From Paenibacillus profundus (GTDB lineage Bacteria; Bacillota; Bacilli; Paenibacillales; Paenibacillaceae), in contig NZ_JAJNBZ010000008.1 in NCBI RefSeq assembly GCF_021369635.1, forward strand, positions 1 to 64,000: 64,000 bases of DNA, read 5' to 3'. Below, in pieces: positions 32,193 to 40,281 of the stretch (its first letter is position 1; the number at the start of each line of letters is the position of its first letter). Made by a program: the position numbers and the translations under genes. The notes beneath the pieces are model-generated. The model was not told the origin of the DNA. It ran no database searches and saw only the letters and a list, made by a program, of their open reading frames with translations.

Positions 32193-33176
32193 GTGAAAGC
32201 GCAGCAGTGGTTCACTCATCCTGTCGGCATGACGGTCAGCGCCGTACTGGCCACATTATTGTGGGGAAGCGCCATGCCGGCCATCAAGATTGGGTACGAA
32301 GAGCTTGGCATTGCTTCGCAGGCGACGCATGAACAATGGGTGTTCGCGGGGTACCGTTTCCTTTTGGCTGGATTCATGCTCATGTTGTTCGCGGCATGTG
32401 TCAACCGTGCCGCTCGTCTGGGGAATCCGACGATACGACCCAAGCCGCGGCGTACAGGATGGCGTGTGGCACGCCTTGCCGTCATTCAGACTTTTTTGCA
32501 GTATTTATGTTTTTATATCGGCTTAAGTTTAAGTACGGGCATGAAGGGAGCTATCATTACGGGAGCAACCTGCTTCTTTCAAATGGTTGTAGCTCGTCTC
32601 ATGGATGGCAACGAGAGCTTCACGCCAGGCAAGACGTTAGGCTTGTGTCTTGGATTCGCTGGCGTCATCATCGTCACGTTGAATCAGGGCGGAATGGCAA
32701 TGTCGCTTGGTATCGGGGACGTATGTCTGATTCTGTCCGCATTGTTTGGCGGATGGGGCAACGTGCTGGCCCGCCATGAAGCTAGAGATTTTCCCGTATT
32801 ATGGCTTACCGGACGACAAATGGCGCTCGGCGGCTTCGGACTCATCGTCATCGGAGCGTGGCGCGCTGGCTGGGCGCCTTTCCATTGGGATACCGCTTCG
32901 GTTATGCTGCTGTTGTACTTGGCCTTCCTCTCGGCAGCGGGATTTAGTCTATGGAATATGGTCATGAAATATAACAGTGTGGGCAAAGTATCGATGTTCT
33001 TATTCCTTATTCCGGTATTTGGCGTCTTGCTGTCCGCGTGGCTGCTTGGCGAAGCGTGGAATGAGTGGACGCTCGCAGCGCTTGGACTTGTGGTGGCGGG
33101 AATTCTCGTCGTCAACCGATCGGCGGTTGCGAAGCAACGTGAGGTAACGATTCACCAAGCCGACAAAGCTTGTTAA
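32193..33176 (+). CDS. DMT-family (EamA) transporter
   Basis: A 327-residue integral membrane protein with ten predicted segments arranged as two EamA repeats, the first opening with LLWGSAMPAIKIGYEEL and the second with GDVCLILSALFGGWGNVLARH. Drug/metabolite exporters of this type move amino acids, nucleosides or related compounds out of the cell; the substrate cannot be told. Start GTG 32193 with GGTGGAG upstream. A predicted loop between segments 2 and 3 (RNRAARLGNPTIR-type, basic) faces the cytoplasm. Terminator at 33292. Confidence 0.82.
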   Translation: MKAQQWFTHPVGMTVSAVLATLLWGSAMPAIKIGYEELGIASQATHEQWVFAGYRFLLAGFMLMLFAACVNRAARLGNPTIRPKPRRTGWRVARLAVIQTFLQYLCFYIGLSLSTGMKGAIITGATCFFQMVVARLMDGNESFTPGKTLGLCLGFAGVIIVTLNQGGMAMSLGIGDVCLILSALFGGWGNVLARHEARDFPVLWLTGRQMALGGFGLIVIGAWRAGWAPFHWDTASVMLLLYLAFLSAAGFSLWNMVMKYNSVGKVSMFLFLIPVFGVLLSAWLLGEAWNEWTLAALGLVVAGILVVNRSAVAKQREVTIHQADKAC

Positions 33177-33291
33177 CATCAATTTAACGATTTGTTACAC
33201 AACGGTAATATTCCTGTTAACGTCGGTTAATGTTGAGAGGGTATATTGGTAACAAGACCCCCTTTTGATGAATATATATATCCCTTGAGTC

Positions 33292-33322
33292 GGACCTGAA
33301 CGCTTCAGGTCCTCTTTTTTTT
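33292..33322 (+). terminator. Terminator of the DMT transporter gene
   Basis: GGACCTGAA-cgc-TTCAGGTCC followed by TCTTTTTTTT. Confidence 0.85.
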
Positions 33323-33337
33323 GTCGTTCACACCATA

Positions 33338-33362
33338 CAAAAAGCCGCTCTAATCGAGCGGC
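33338..33362 (-). terminator. Terminator of the PHP phosphatase gene
   Basis: On the minus strand GCCGCTC-gatta-GAGCGGC followed by TTTTTG. The stem overlaps the last codons of the phosphatase gene. Confidence 0.7.
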
Positions 33363-34162
33363 ACCTCATGCTTCTGCTTCTCTTTGTAATATACCCAGCG
33401 TGTGAACCCGATGTCCTTCAAGCGCGTACGGACTTCCTCCCATTCGTCGCCGACGCGGGAAGGGATATGCGCATCGGAGCCGAAGGTCACATCAACTCCG
33501 AAATGGAGCGCACGCTCCAATATTTCATCTGACGGATACCAACCGCCGCTCAGCTTCGTCTTGCCGGACGTGTTAATCTCAATGGCGACCTTGCATTCCG
33601 AGATGACCTTGAGCGTGTCGTCAATGACATCCCATGCCTCGATCTCGGAGAACGCCGGATAATTGCCCTTCATCGCATCGATGTGGCCGAGAATGTGGAA
33701 CATGCCGGATCGCGCGGAATCCTGGATGAGCTCGTAATAGACGCGCTTCTCGGTAATTTTCCGCTCCGTGGACAAGTTCTTCCACCGATTTTTATTGAAT
33801 ATGCTGACGCCGCTCGTATTGTGCACCGAGCCGATGATGTAGTCGAACGGGTAACGGGACAGCACTTCGCGATACAGCTCCGCATACTCCGGAAAGAAGT
33901 CGGATTCGATGCCTAGCAGCACATCGATACGTCCCGCATATTCCTGCTTCAATTGCAGAACTTCGTCCACATAGTTGCTGAACTCGCCCTTTGCCATAGC
34001 AATATTGGGGAACGGCTGCTCTTCATCGCTGCCGAAATAAGGTGTATGGTCCGAAATGCCGATAACGTGCAGCCCATGCTTGATACCTGCTTCGATATAA
34101 TCGCGAATGTTGCCATCAGCATGGCCGCAGCGAAAATGATGCGTATGCAAATCAAATTTCAT
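33350..34162 (-). CDS. PHP-domain histidinol-phosphatase (HisJ/HisK family)
   Basis: A 270-residue PHP-domain protein. Metal-binding motifs: FDLHTHHFRCGH at the N-terminus, GISDHTPY, LGIESDFFPEY, GSVHN, LGHIDAMKG, EINTSG and GSDAH-IPSRVG near the C-terminus. These match the Bacillota histidinol-phosphatase that dephosphorylates L-histidinol phosphate in histidine biosynthesis. No other his gene is nearby, as is common for this enzyme. ATG 34162 has AGGAGG upstream. It lies 10 bases downstream of the LysR gene on the same strand, so both may form one transcript. Confidence 0.82.
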   Translation of the reverse strand: MKFDLHTHHFRCGHADGNIRDYIEAGIKHGLHVIGISDHTPYFGSDEEQPFPNIAMAKGEFSNYVDEVLQLKQEYAGRIDVLLGIESDFFPEYAELYREVLSRYPFDYIIGSVHNTSGVSIFNKNRWKNLSTERKITEKRVYYELIQDSARSGMFHILGHIDAMKGNYPAFSEIEAWDVIDDTLKVISECKVAIEINTSGKTKLSGGWYPSDEILERALHFGVDVTFGSDAHIPSRVGDEWEEVRTRLKDIGFTRWVYYKEKQKHEVPLD

Positions 34163-34172
34163 AAATAACCTC

Positions 34173-35075
34173 CTATTCTGAACCGATGAATTGAGTTTCC
34201 GGCATGCCCTTCAAGTCATTTAAAAATTGCTGCATCGCCGAGTTTAAATATCGGCCTGTACGATACATGACCCCAACGGGATGGGCCGTTTCCAACTCAT
34301 TAATATGTACGATTTGCAGCGATCCGCGACGTAACTCAGTGCTGACCGACAGCTTCGAGATGATAGCTGCGCCCAGGTTGAGCTCCACCATCCGCTTCAC
34401 TTCTTCGCTGCTGGACAGTTCCATGACGATGTGTGGCTGAATGTTGTATTTGCGTAAGAGCTCGTCTGCAAATTTACGTCCCAACGTGTCGGGTGACAGC
34501 ACAATCAGAGGGATTTCCCGCAGCATTTCCACCGTGCCGTGCTTATGTTGAGCAAGGGGATGGTCCGGGCTTACTACTAGCTCGAACGTATCGTAGTAGA
34601 GCACGGAAGAGACTAAATTCGGGTTCTTTTCATTTAAATAGCCGATGCCGATATCGACCGTTCCGTTCTCGATATGGGCCATGACATGCGAGGAGGACAT
34701 CGACAGAATCTTTGTCTTAATTAACGGAAATTGGTCCTGAAAATAGGAAAGCACCCGCGGAAGAATCTGAATCGCAATCGATGTCGTCGTACCTAACACA
34801 ATATGGCCTTGAGGAATTTGATTCAAATCGGCGAGCTTCTGCTTCAAGTCATCGACAATATTTAAAATACGCGCTGCATGTTCAAGAAATACTTGACCGC
34901 TATCCGTTAAGGTGACCGGTTGGTTGCGGTCGATGAGCACCGTCTTGAACTCATCCTCCAAGCTCTTGATCTGCGCGGACACGGCGGGCTGCGTCAAATT
35001 AAGCAATTCCCCTGCCTTGCGGAAGCTCATTGTTTTGGAGATGGTGGTGAGCGTTTCCAATTGGCTTAAATTCAT
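34173..35075 (-). CDS. LysR-family transcriptional regulator (CysL/CbbR-like)
   Basis: A 300-residue LTTR beginning MNLSQLETLTTISKTMSFRK, with recognition helix NLTQPAVSAQIKSLE and an effector domain of the usual size (GHIVLGTTTSIAIQILP; GTVDIGIGYL; LGAAIISKL). I place the start at ATG 35075 because GGAGG lies seven bases before it; the frame is open to 35099. It lies just upstream of the histidinol-phosphatase gene with 10 bases between, so it may be cotranscribed. The target and effector are unknown. Confidence 0.83.
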   Translation of the reverse strand: MNLSQLETLTTISKTMSFRKAGELLNLTQPAVSAQIKSLEDEFKTVLIDRNQPVTLTDSGQVFLEHAARILNIVDDLKQKLADLNQIPQGHIVLGTTTSIAIQILPRVLSYFQDQFPLIKTKILSMSSSHVMAHIENGTVDIGIGYLNEKNPNLVSSVLYYDTFELVVSPDHPLAQHKHGTVEMLREIPLIVLSPDTLGRKFADELLRKYNIQPHIVMELSSSEEVKRMVELNLGAAIISKLSVSTELRRGSLQIVHINELETAHPVGVMYRTGRYLNSAMQQFLNDLKGMPETQFIGSE

Positions 35076-35099
35076 GAGGGCTCCTCCTATCCCATGCAA

Positions 35100-35563
35100 T
35101 GATTTTTGTTGCGTTTACATGCCTTAAAAGAATTTATCATTTTTATCGTAGTAATAAAATTGTTTTCTCAATATACTTCTGATTATAGAGGAAGCGGACT
35201 GTCTGAGCAAATGATTGCCAATTTATCTATGCTATATACAAGGAGATGCTGGATTGATTGCCGCCTATCGCAACCGCTCTTTCCGTTACAGCTTTGTTGG
35301 ATGGGCCTCATTATGATGGTGCTGCTTCTGGCATTCAGCGTGGATGGAATCAATGAGATTCTTCCCAATGCAGCCTACATTGATACGTTGTGCACTGAAG
35401 GCTGCTATGGATGAGATCGTAATGTTTGTTTATAAGGAGCGAGCAGCAAAGTTGAGTTAACAAAACTTAATATTTGAAACAGTTGACCCGCTGCCTCGCG
35501 ATCACGCACAATGAGTGAGGACGTTCTCATGAGAATATTTATATCGTAGGTAGGGGGAGTGCG
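35100..35563. other. Intergenic region without a convincing gene
   Basis: About 460 bases between the LysR gene and the MFS gene. Several short frames exist (for example 35209-35414 on the plus strand) but none has a ribosome site or recognisable protein sequence. The left part is AT-rich and probably holds the LysR promoter. The MFS gene's ribosome site (GGGGGAG) is at its right end. Confidence 0.4.
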
Positions 35564-36874
35564 ATGCGCACGAAGGAAGTTCGCAGTTGGATGATGTACG
35601 ACTGGGCCAACTCCGCGTTCGCCACAACAATGCTGGCGGCGGTTCTGCCCATCTTCTATCAGACCGTGGCCGCATCGAATTTGCCGGCTCATCAAGCAAC
35701 GAGTTACTGGGCGTTTACGCAGACGATCGGCATGATCCTCGTAGCGTTGCTGTCGCCGATTCTCGGCGCAATGGCCGATTTATCTCAGCGCAAAATGGCC
35801 TTTTTGCGCGTATTTGCATGGGCGGGCGCACTGGCGTGCACGCTGATGGTATTCGCTGGCGAGGGCGATTGGATTTACGTATCGGCTTTATTCATCATTG
35901 CTACGTTGGGCTTCTCGGGAGGCAACACGTTCTATGATTCACTGCTGCCTGACATTGCTGCGCCGCATGAGCGGGATGAGGTATCCGCCAAAGGCTACAT
36001 GTACGGATATATTGGCGGGGGCGTCCTGCTAGCCATCAACATCGTCATGCTGGAAATGTGGGAACCGCTCGGGTTTTCAAGCAAAGTGGCCGCGACGCAG
36101 GCCGTGTTTTTGACCGTCGGTATTTGGTGGTTTTTCTTCTCCATGCCGCTGTTCAAAAATTTGCGTGATCCGGTTCGAACTGAACGTCGGCCAGTTGCGT
36201 ATTATGCGAAGCGCGGCTTTGGACGTATTTTTCAGACCGTAAAGAGAATTAAGCATTATCCAGAACTGATTAAATACATTTTTGCCTTCTGGTTTTTTAA
36301 TGACGGCATATCTACCATCATTGGCATGTCAGCTATTTATGGAGCTGAAATTGGAATTCAGACGAGTCATCTCATTATTGCGTTGCTCATTACACAGTTC
36401 GTCGGCATTCCGTTTACGTTCCTGTTCGCCAAGTTCGCTAACCGGCTTGGTTCGAAGCGTTCGCTCTATATTTCACTCAGCACCTATATCATCATCGTGT
36501 TTCTCGGATATTTCATGACAACTGCGCTTCACTTCTACATTTTGGCGTTCATGGTCGGGATGGTTCAGGGAGGAAGCCAAGCCGTGTCCCGTTCTGTTTA
36601 CAGTCAAATGGTGCCGCGCAGTCGAGCGACCGAATTTTTCGGTTTCTTAAGCTTATCGAGCAAAGTCTCGGCCTCTATTGGCCCGGCCGTGTTCGGAGCC
36701 GTCGGGTTGTTGACCGGCTCGACGCGGCTTGCCATTCTATCCATATTGCTCTTCTTTATTGTCGGTATCGTGCTGCTTATTTTCGTCAACATCGAGAAGG
36801 GACGCATGGAGGCGGAGCGGGAAGAGGAGATGTGGACGACGTCGTCGGCATCGTCCGGCATGCCTTTGAAATAG
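35564..36874 (+). CDS. MFS transporter, UMF1/Atg22-like family
   Basis: A 436-residue protein with twelve predicted membrane segments. The N-terminus RSWMMYDWANSAFATTMLA is characteristic of the UMF1 (Atg22-like) branch of the major facilitator superfamily, as is the AISPILGA-type loop (here LLSPILGAMADLSQRK). Bacterial members are of unknown substrate; the eukaryotic relative exports amino acids from the vacuole. ATG 35564 follows GGGGGAG. No operon partner. Confidence 0.85.
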   Translation: MRTKEVRSWMMYDWANSAFATTMLAAVLPIFYQTVAASNLPAHQATSYWAFTQTIGMILVALLSPILGAMADLSQRKMAFLRVFAWAGALACTLMVFAGEGDWIYVSALFIIATLGFSGGNTFYDSLLPDIAAPHERDEVSAKGYMYGYIGGGVLLAINIVMLEMWEPLGFSSKVAATQAVFLTVGIWWFFFSMPLFKNLRDPVRTERRPVAYYAKRGFGRIFQTVKRIKHYPELIKYIFAFWFFNDGISTIIGMSAIYGAEIGIQTSHLIIALLITQFVGIPFTFLFAKFANRLGSKRSLYISLSTYIIIVFLGYFMTTALHFYILAFMVGMVQGGSQAVSRSVYSQMVPRSRATEFFGFLSLSSKVSASIGPAVFGAVGLLTGSTRLAILSILLFFIVGIVLLIFVNIEKGRMEAEREEEMWTTSSASSGMPLK

Positions 36875-36893
36875 AGCGGAAAATAGAAACATC

Positions 36894-36923
36894 ACCCCTT
36901 ATTGTTATCAACAACAATAAGGG
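36894..36923. terminator. Hairpin between convergent MFS and Ca2+-ATPase genes
   Basis: CCCTTATTGTT-atcaac-AACAATAAGGG is a perfect 11-bp stem 20 bases past the MFS stop. There is no strong T-run, so termination efficiency is uncertain. Confidence 0.5.
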
Positions 36924-36961
36924 ATGATGCAAGGGGCTTTTCAATAGCGCAGGAAGCAGGG

Positions 36962-39667
36962 TTAAGCTTGCTTGTTCAGCGAGCGGGTCACCAGCTTCAC
37001 GATCTCCACAATTGGAACAATCGAGAGCGACGCCGCAATGACGACGATCCATTGCTCTGTATTCAACATGACGACATTGAATAAATCGTTCAAGCCCGGG
37101 ATTACGACGACCACGATGACGAGCAGCGCGGAAATGAGGGCCGCATAGTTCATATATTTGTTCGAGAAAAATCCGATCTTGAACAACGAATGCTTATTGG
37201 AGCGCACATTGAACGCATGTGTAAGCTGGATTAAGCCCAACGTGGCGAACGCCATCGTGATCGCGACGTTCTCGGAATAATGCGTATGTCCCCAGTAATA
37301 CGCGAATAGCGTAAGCGCGGCTTCCAGCAACCCTTGGTATACGATGCTGCTGCCAACCCCATCCGCAAAAATGCTTGTCGAGGCTTTGCGCGGCGGCCGC
37401 TTCATCATGTCGGATTCCGCTTGCTCAAAGCCGAGTGCGAGTGCAGGCAGTGTATCGGTTACTAAGTTAATCCACAATATATGAATCGGGAACAGTATTT
37501 TCCAATTCAACAGCGTTGCAATGAAGAGCGTTACGACCTCACCCAAGTTGGCCGACAGCAAATATTGTATCGTCTTGCGGATATTGCTGTACACTTTCCG
37601 GCCCTCTTCCACGGCGACGACAATGGTGGAGAAGTTGTCGTCGGCCAGCACCATATCGGACACTCCTTTTGACACGTCCGTACCGGTAATCCCCATTCCA
37701 ACCCCGATGTCTGATGTCTTCAACGCAGGCGCGTCGTTCACACCGTCACCGGTCATAGCGACAATCTTGCCTTTCTTCCTCCAAGCTTGAACGATGCGAA
37801 CCTTATGTTCAGGCGATACCCGCGCATAGACGGAATACTCTGTCACTTTGTCTGCGAAATCCTTGTCGCTAATCTGATTCAGCTCGGTACCGGTCAGTAC
37901 GCCGCTTTCGTCTTGGATAATGTCTAGTTCCTTCGCAATGGCCGCGGCTGTATCCCGGTGGTCACCCGTAATCATAACGGGACGAATACCCGCCATCTTG
38001 CAAATGCGCACCGCTTCCTTCACTTCTTCCCGCGGCGGATCGATCATGCCGACAAGACCACTGAAGACAAGCTCTTGCTCCACCGCTTCGGTGGTCAACT
38101 CTTCCGGCAGCCGCTCTGCATCCTGATAGGCAAGTGCCAATACTCGCAACGCCTTGATGGCCATTTCTTTATTCGCGACGGCGATGTCATGGCGGTGTTC
38201 GCTCGTCATAGGCACAACAGTGCCATGAATGAAAATATGGCTGCAGCGTTCGAGCAGAACATCAGGCGCGCCCTTCGTCATGATTCGGTATGGGCTTGCC
38301 GCTTCAACATTTCGATGCGACGACATGTCATGAATCGTCGTCATCAGCTTGCGCTCGGAGTCGAATGGAATTTCGGCTGTGCGCGGATAGCGCCGTTCGC
38401 CATCGCGCTTGTCCAGTCCCTTTGCCAGCGCGAAATCGACCAGTGCCGTTTCTGTCGGATCTCCGATGAAAGATACGTTGTTCTGCGTCCCGGCCGCATC
38501 ACTTGCTCCTTCTGTAATTTTCGAATCGTTGCAGAGCGTCATCACTTGCAGGAACGACTCATAGCCCTCGACTTGCTGCAATGGTTCTTCCGCCGGGTGC
38601 AAGGTACCGTCCAGATAGACATGCTTGACGGTCATTTTGTTCTGCGTTAGCGTACCTGTCTTGTCCGAGCATATAATTTCCGTGCTGCCGAGCGTTTCCA
38701 CTGCCGGGAGCTTGCGGATAATTGCCTTGCGCTTCGCCATCTTCTGAACGCCCAATGCCAGGATGATCGTAACGATCGCAGGCAAGCCTTCCGGTATGGC
38801 GGCTACCGCCAACGAAATGGAAGTGAGGAGCATCTCGAATATTTCCCGTCCCTCGATCAATCCGACGACGAAGATGACAATGGCAACGCCGATAATAATG
38901 AACGTAAAATATTTCCCCAGCTCGTTCAGCTTAGTCTGGAGCGGGGTAACCTCATCTTCCTCTTGCGAGATGTAGCCGGCGATTTTGCCGACCTCGGTCT
39001 CGGCTCCGGTCGCCGTGACGACGCCGATACCTCGCCCGTAGGACACATTGCTGCTCATATAGGCCATGTTCTTGCGATCCCCGATGACGAGATCGGCCTT
39101 GTCTAATGCTTCGACACCTTTTTCAACTGGAACGGATTCACCGGTTAAAGCCGCTTCTTCAATCTTAAGCGAGGCGGATTCGATAATCCGCAGATCCGCC
39201 GGCACGACATTGCCAGCTTCCAGCACGACAATATCGCCCGGTACGAGGTCTTCGGCTTTAATGTTCATCGCTTTGCCGTCGCGTACGACCTGGGCATACG
39301 GAGACGACATTTGCTTCAGTGCCGTCAGCGCTTGCTCGGCTTTATTCTCTTGAATAACCCCCAGCACCGCATTCAATATGACGACAACCAAAATGATGAG
39401 TGAATCTGTCCACTCGCCCAATAAGCCGGAAATCAGCGCCGCAATAAGCAGGATAATAATCATCACATCTTTGAATTGTTCCAGCAGCTTCGCGAAGATG
39501 GATTTCCCAGCCGCCTCCTGCAGTGCGTTCTTGCCGTAACGCCGCAGCCGTTCCTCCGCTTCTGCTGCCGACAAGCCGTCTTTGCTCGTCTGCAAATGTG
39601 AAATGACCTGTTCGGCCGTTAGGGTGTGCAGCGGCTCGACAGGTTTCTTTGTATCGCTCTTCTCCAT
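36962..39667 (-). CDS. P-type Ca2+-transporting ATPase (SERCA-like, type IIA)
   Basis: A 901-residue P-type ATPase with ten membrane segments. Phosphorylation site CSDKTGTLTQNKM, actuator motif LTGESVPVEKG, nucleotide-domain KGAPDVLLERC, hinge MTGDGVNDAPALK. Segment M4 has AAIPEGLPAIV, whose PEGL sequence and nearby Glu form a Ca2+ site in SERCA-type pumps; M6 has the matching NLVTDTLPA. An N-terminal cation-ATPase domain (EVISHLQTSKDGLSAAEAEERL) is complete. It should export Ca2+ from the cytoplasm using ATP. I use the start at 39667 because AGGAGATG is well placed for it; the ATG at 39676 lies within that site. Confidence 0.93.
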   Translation of the reverse strand: MEKSDTKKPVEPLHTLTAEQVISHLQTSKDGLSAAEAEERLRRYGKNALQEAAGKSIFAKLLEQFKDVMIIILLIAALISGLLGEWTDSLIILVVVILNAVLGVIQENKAEQALTALKQMSSPYAQVVRDGKAMNIKAEDLVPGDIVVLEAGNVVPADLRIIESASLKIEEAALTGESVPVEKGVEALDKADLVIGDRKNMAYMSSNVSYGRGIGVVTATGAETEVGKIAGYISQEEDEVTPLQTKLNELGKYFTFIIIGVAIVIFVVGLIEGREIFEMLLTSISLAVAAIPEGLPAIVTIILALGVQKMAKRKAIIRKLPAVETLGSTEIICSDKTGTLTQNKMTVKHVYLDGTLHPAEEPLQQVEGYESFLQVMTLCNDSKITEGASDAAGTQNNVSFIGDPTETALVDFALAKGLDKRDGERRYPRTAEIPFDSERKLMTTIHDMSSHRNVEAASPYRIMTKGAPDVLLERCSHIFIHGTVVPMTSEHRHDIAVANKEMAIKALRVLALAYQDAERLPEELTTEAVEQELVFSGLVGMIDPPREEVKEAVRICKMAGIRPVMITGDHRDTAAAIAKELDIIQDESGVLTGTELNQISDKDFADKVTEYSVYARVSPEHKVRIVQAWRKKGKIVAMTGDGVNDAPALKTSDIGVGMGITGTDVSKGVSDMVLADDNFSTIVVAVEEGRKVYSNIRKTIQYLLSANLGEVVTLFIATLLNWKILFPIHILWINLVTDTLPALALGFEQAESDMMKRPPRKASTSIFADGVGSSIVYQGLLEAALTLFAYYWGHTHYSENVAITMAFATLGLIQLTHAFNVRSNKHSLFKIGFFSNKYMNYAALISALLVIVVVVIPGLNDLFNVVMLNTEQWIVVIAASLSIVPIVEIVKLVTRSLNKQA

Positions 39668-39744
39668 AAAAGTCATCTCCTATCCAATCTAGTGTGATGG
39701 TTTGAGCGAAAAGTTATGTATTTGCTTGAAGAGCTTGTGCTTCA

Positions 39745-39815
39745 GAAGGTGTTTTCCTGCAAAAACTAGTACTTCTCGGTGCTGAGAAATGGTCTTTTTG
39801 AACACACACTTATAT
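39745..39815 (+). repeat. Short dispersed repeat, copy A2
   Basis: Aligns with copy A1 at 30081-30152: TTCC-t-GCAAAAACTAGTACTT, then CTCGGTGCTGAGAAA and CTTTTTGAACACACAC. Here the hairpin TTCTC-ggtgct-GAGAA is perfect. It lies upstream of a binding-protein remnant and in the same orientation. Confidence 0.55.
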
Positions 39816-39833
39816 TAACGCTGCGAATCGATT

Positions 39834-40220
39834 TTGAATCGTGTATTTGTTAAGCAAACGAAGCAGAAGGAAGCGGCCTGGATCTTCATCACATGGATGA
39901 TGGAAGCTGACACGCAGCATATATTGTATAATACCGCTCTGTTTCCATCACGTACGGATGTTCTCTACGGGCATAACAAGCTGTCATACCCCGTCAGCGA
40001 GTATATGGAGCCTTATCGGGAATGTATGAAGTATGCTTTTTTGCGTCCGCCGTATTATCATTGGGGAAAGATAGAAAAAGAATTTGACGCCGCTATGGTG
40101 CGCATCTTCGACGAAAGGGCAGCAGTACAAGCGACTTTGGACGATTTGGCGCAGCGAATCGATCGGCTAATCGCTGCAGAGCGGCAAGAGGAGCAGCATC
40201 GCGCTGCACCTGCTGAATAA
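39834..40220 (+). pseudogene. C-terminal remnant of a sugar-binding protein
   Basis: An open frame of 128 codons with no ribosome site. The protein resembles the last third of a CUT1-type extracellular solute-binding protein: KQKEAAWIFITWMMEADTQ, FPSRTDVL and YHWGKIEKEFDAAMVRIF, followed by a charged C-terminal helix. The signal peptide, lipobox and first ~300 residues are missing. The next gene is an alpha-glucosidase, so this was probably an oligosaccharide uptake operon whose transporter was deleted. Confidence 0.75.
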
Positions 40221-40281
40221 GGGCATGCTTCGCGGTGTCAGGCCAAAGCAAGATCAACTAGATTGAAGGAGAGGCATTCAT

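Noticed and set aside
35106-35414. A 102-codon plus-strand frame upstream of the MFS gene
   Set aside because: It starts within the LysR promoter region without a ribosome site; the hydrophobic stretch in the middle is short and I found no convincing remnant in any frame.
37958-38650. A 230-codon plus-strand frame within the Ca2+-ATPase gene
   Set aside because: It is antisense to the nucleotide-binding domain of a complete P-type ATPase and has no start signal.
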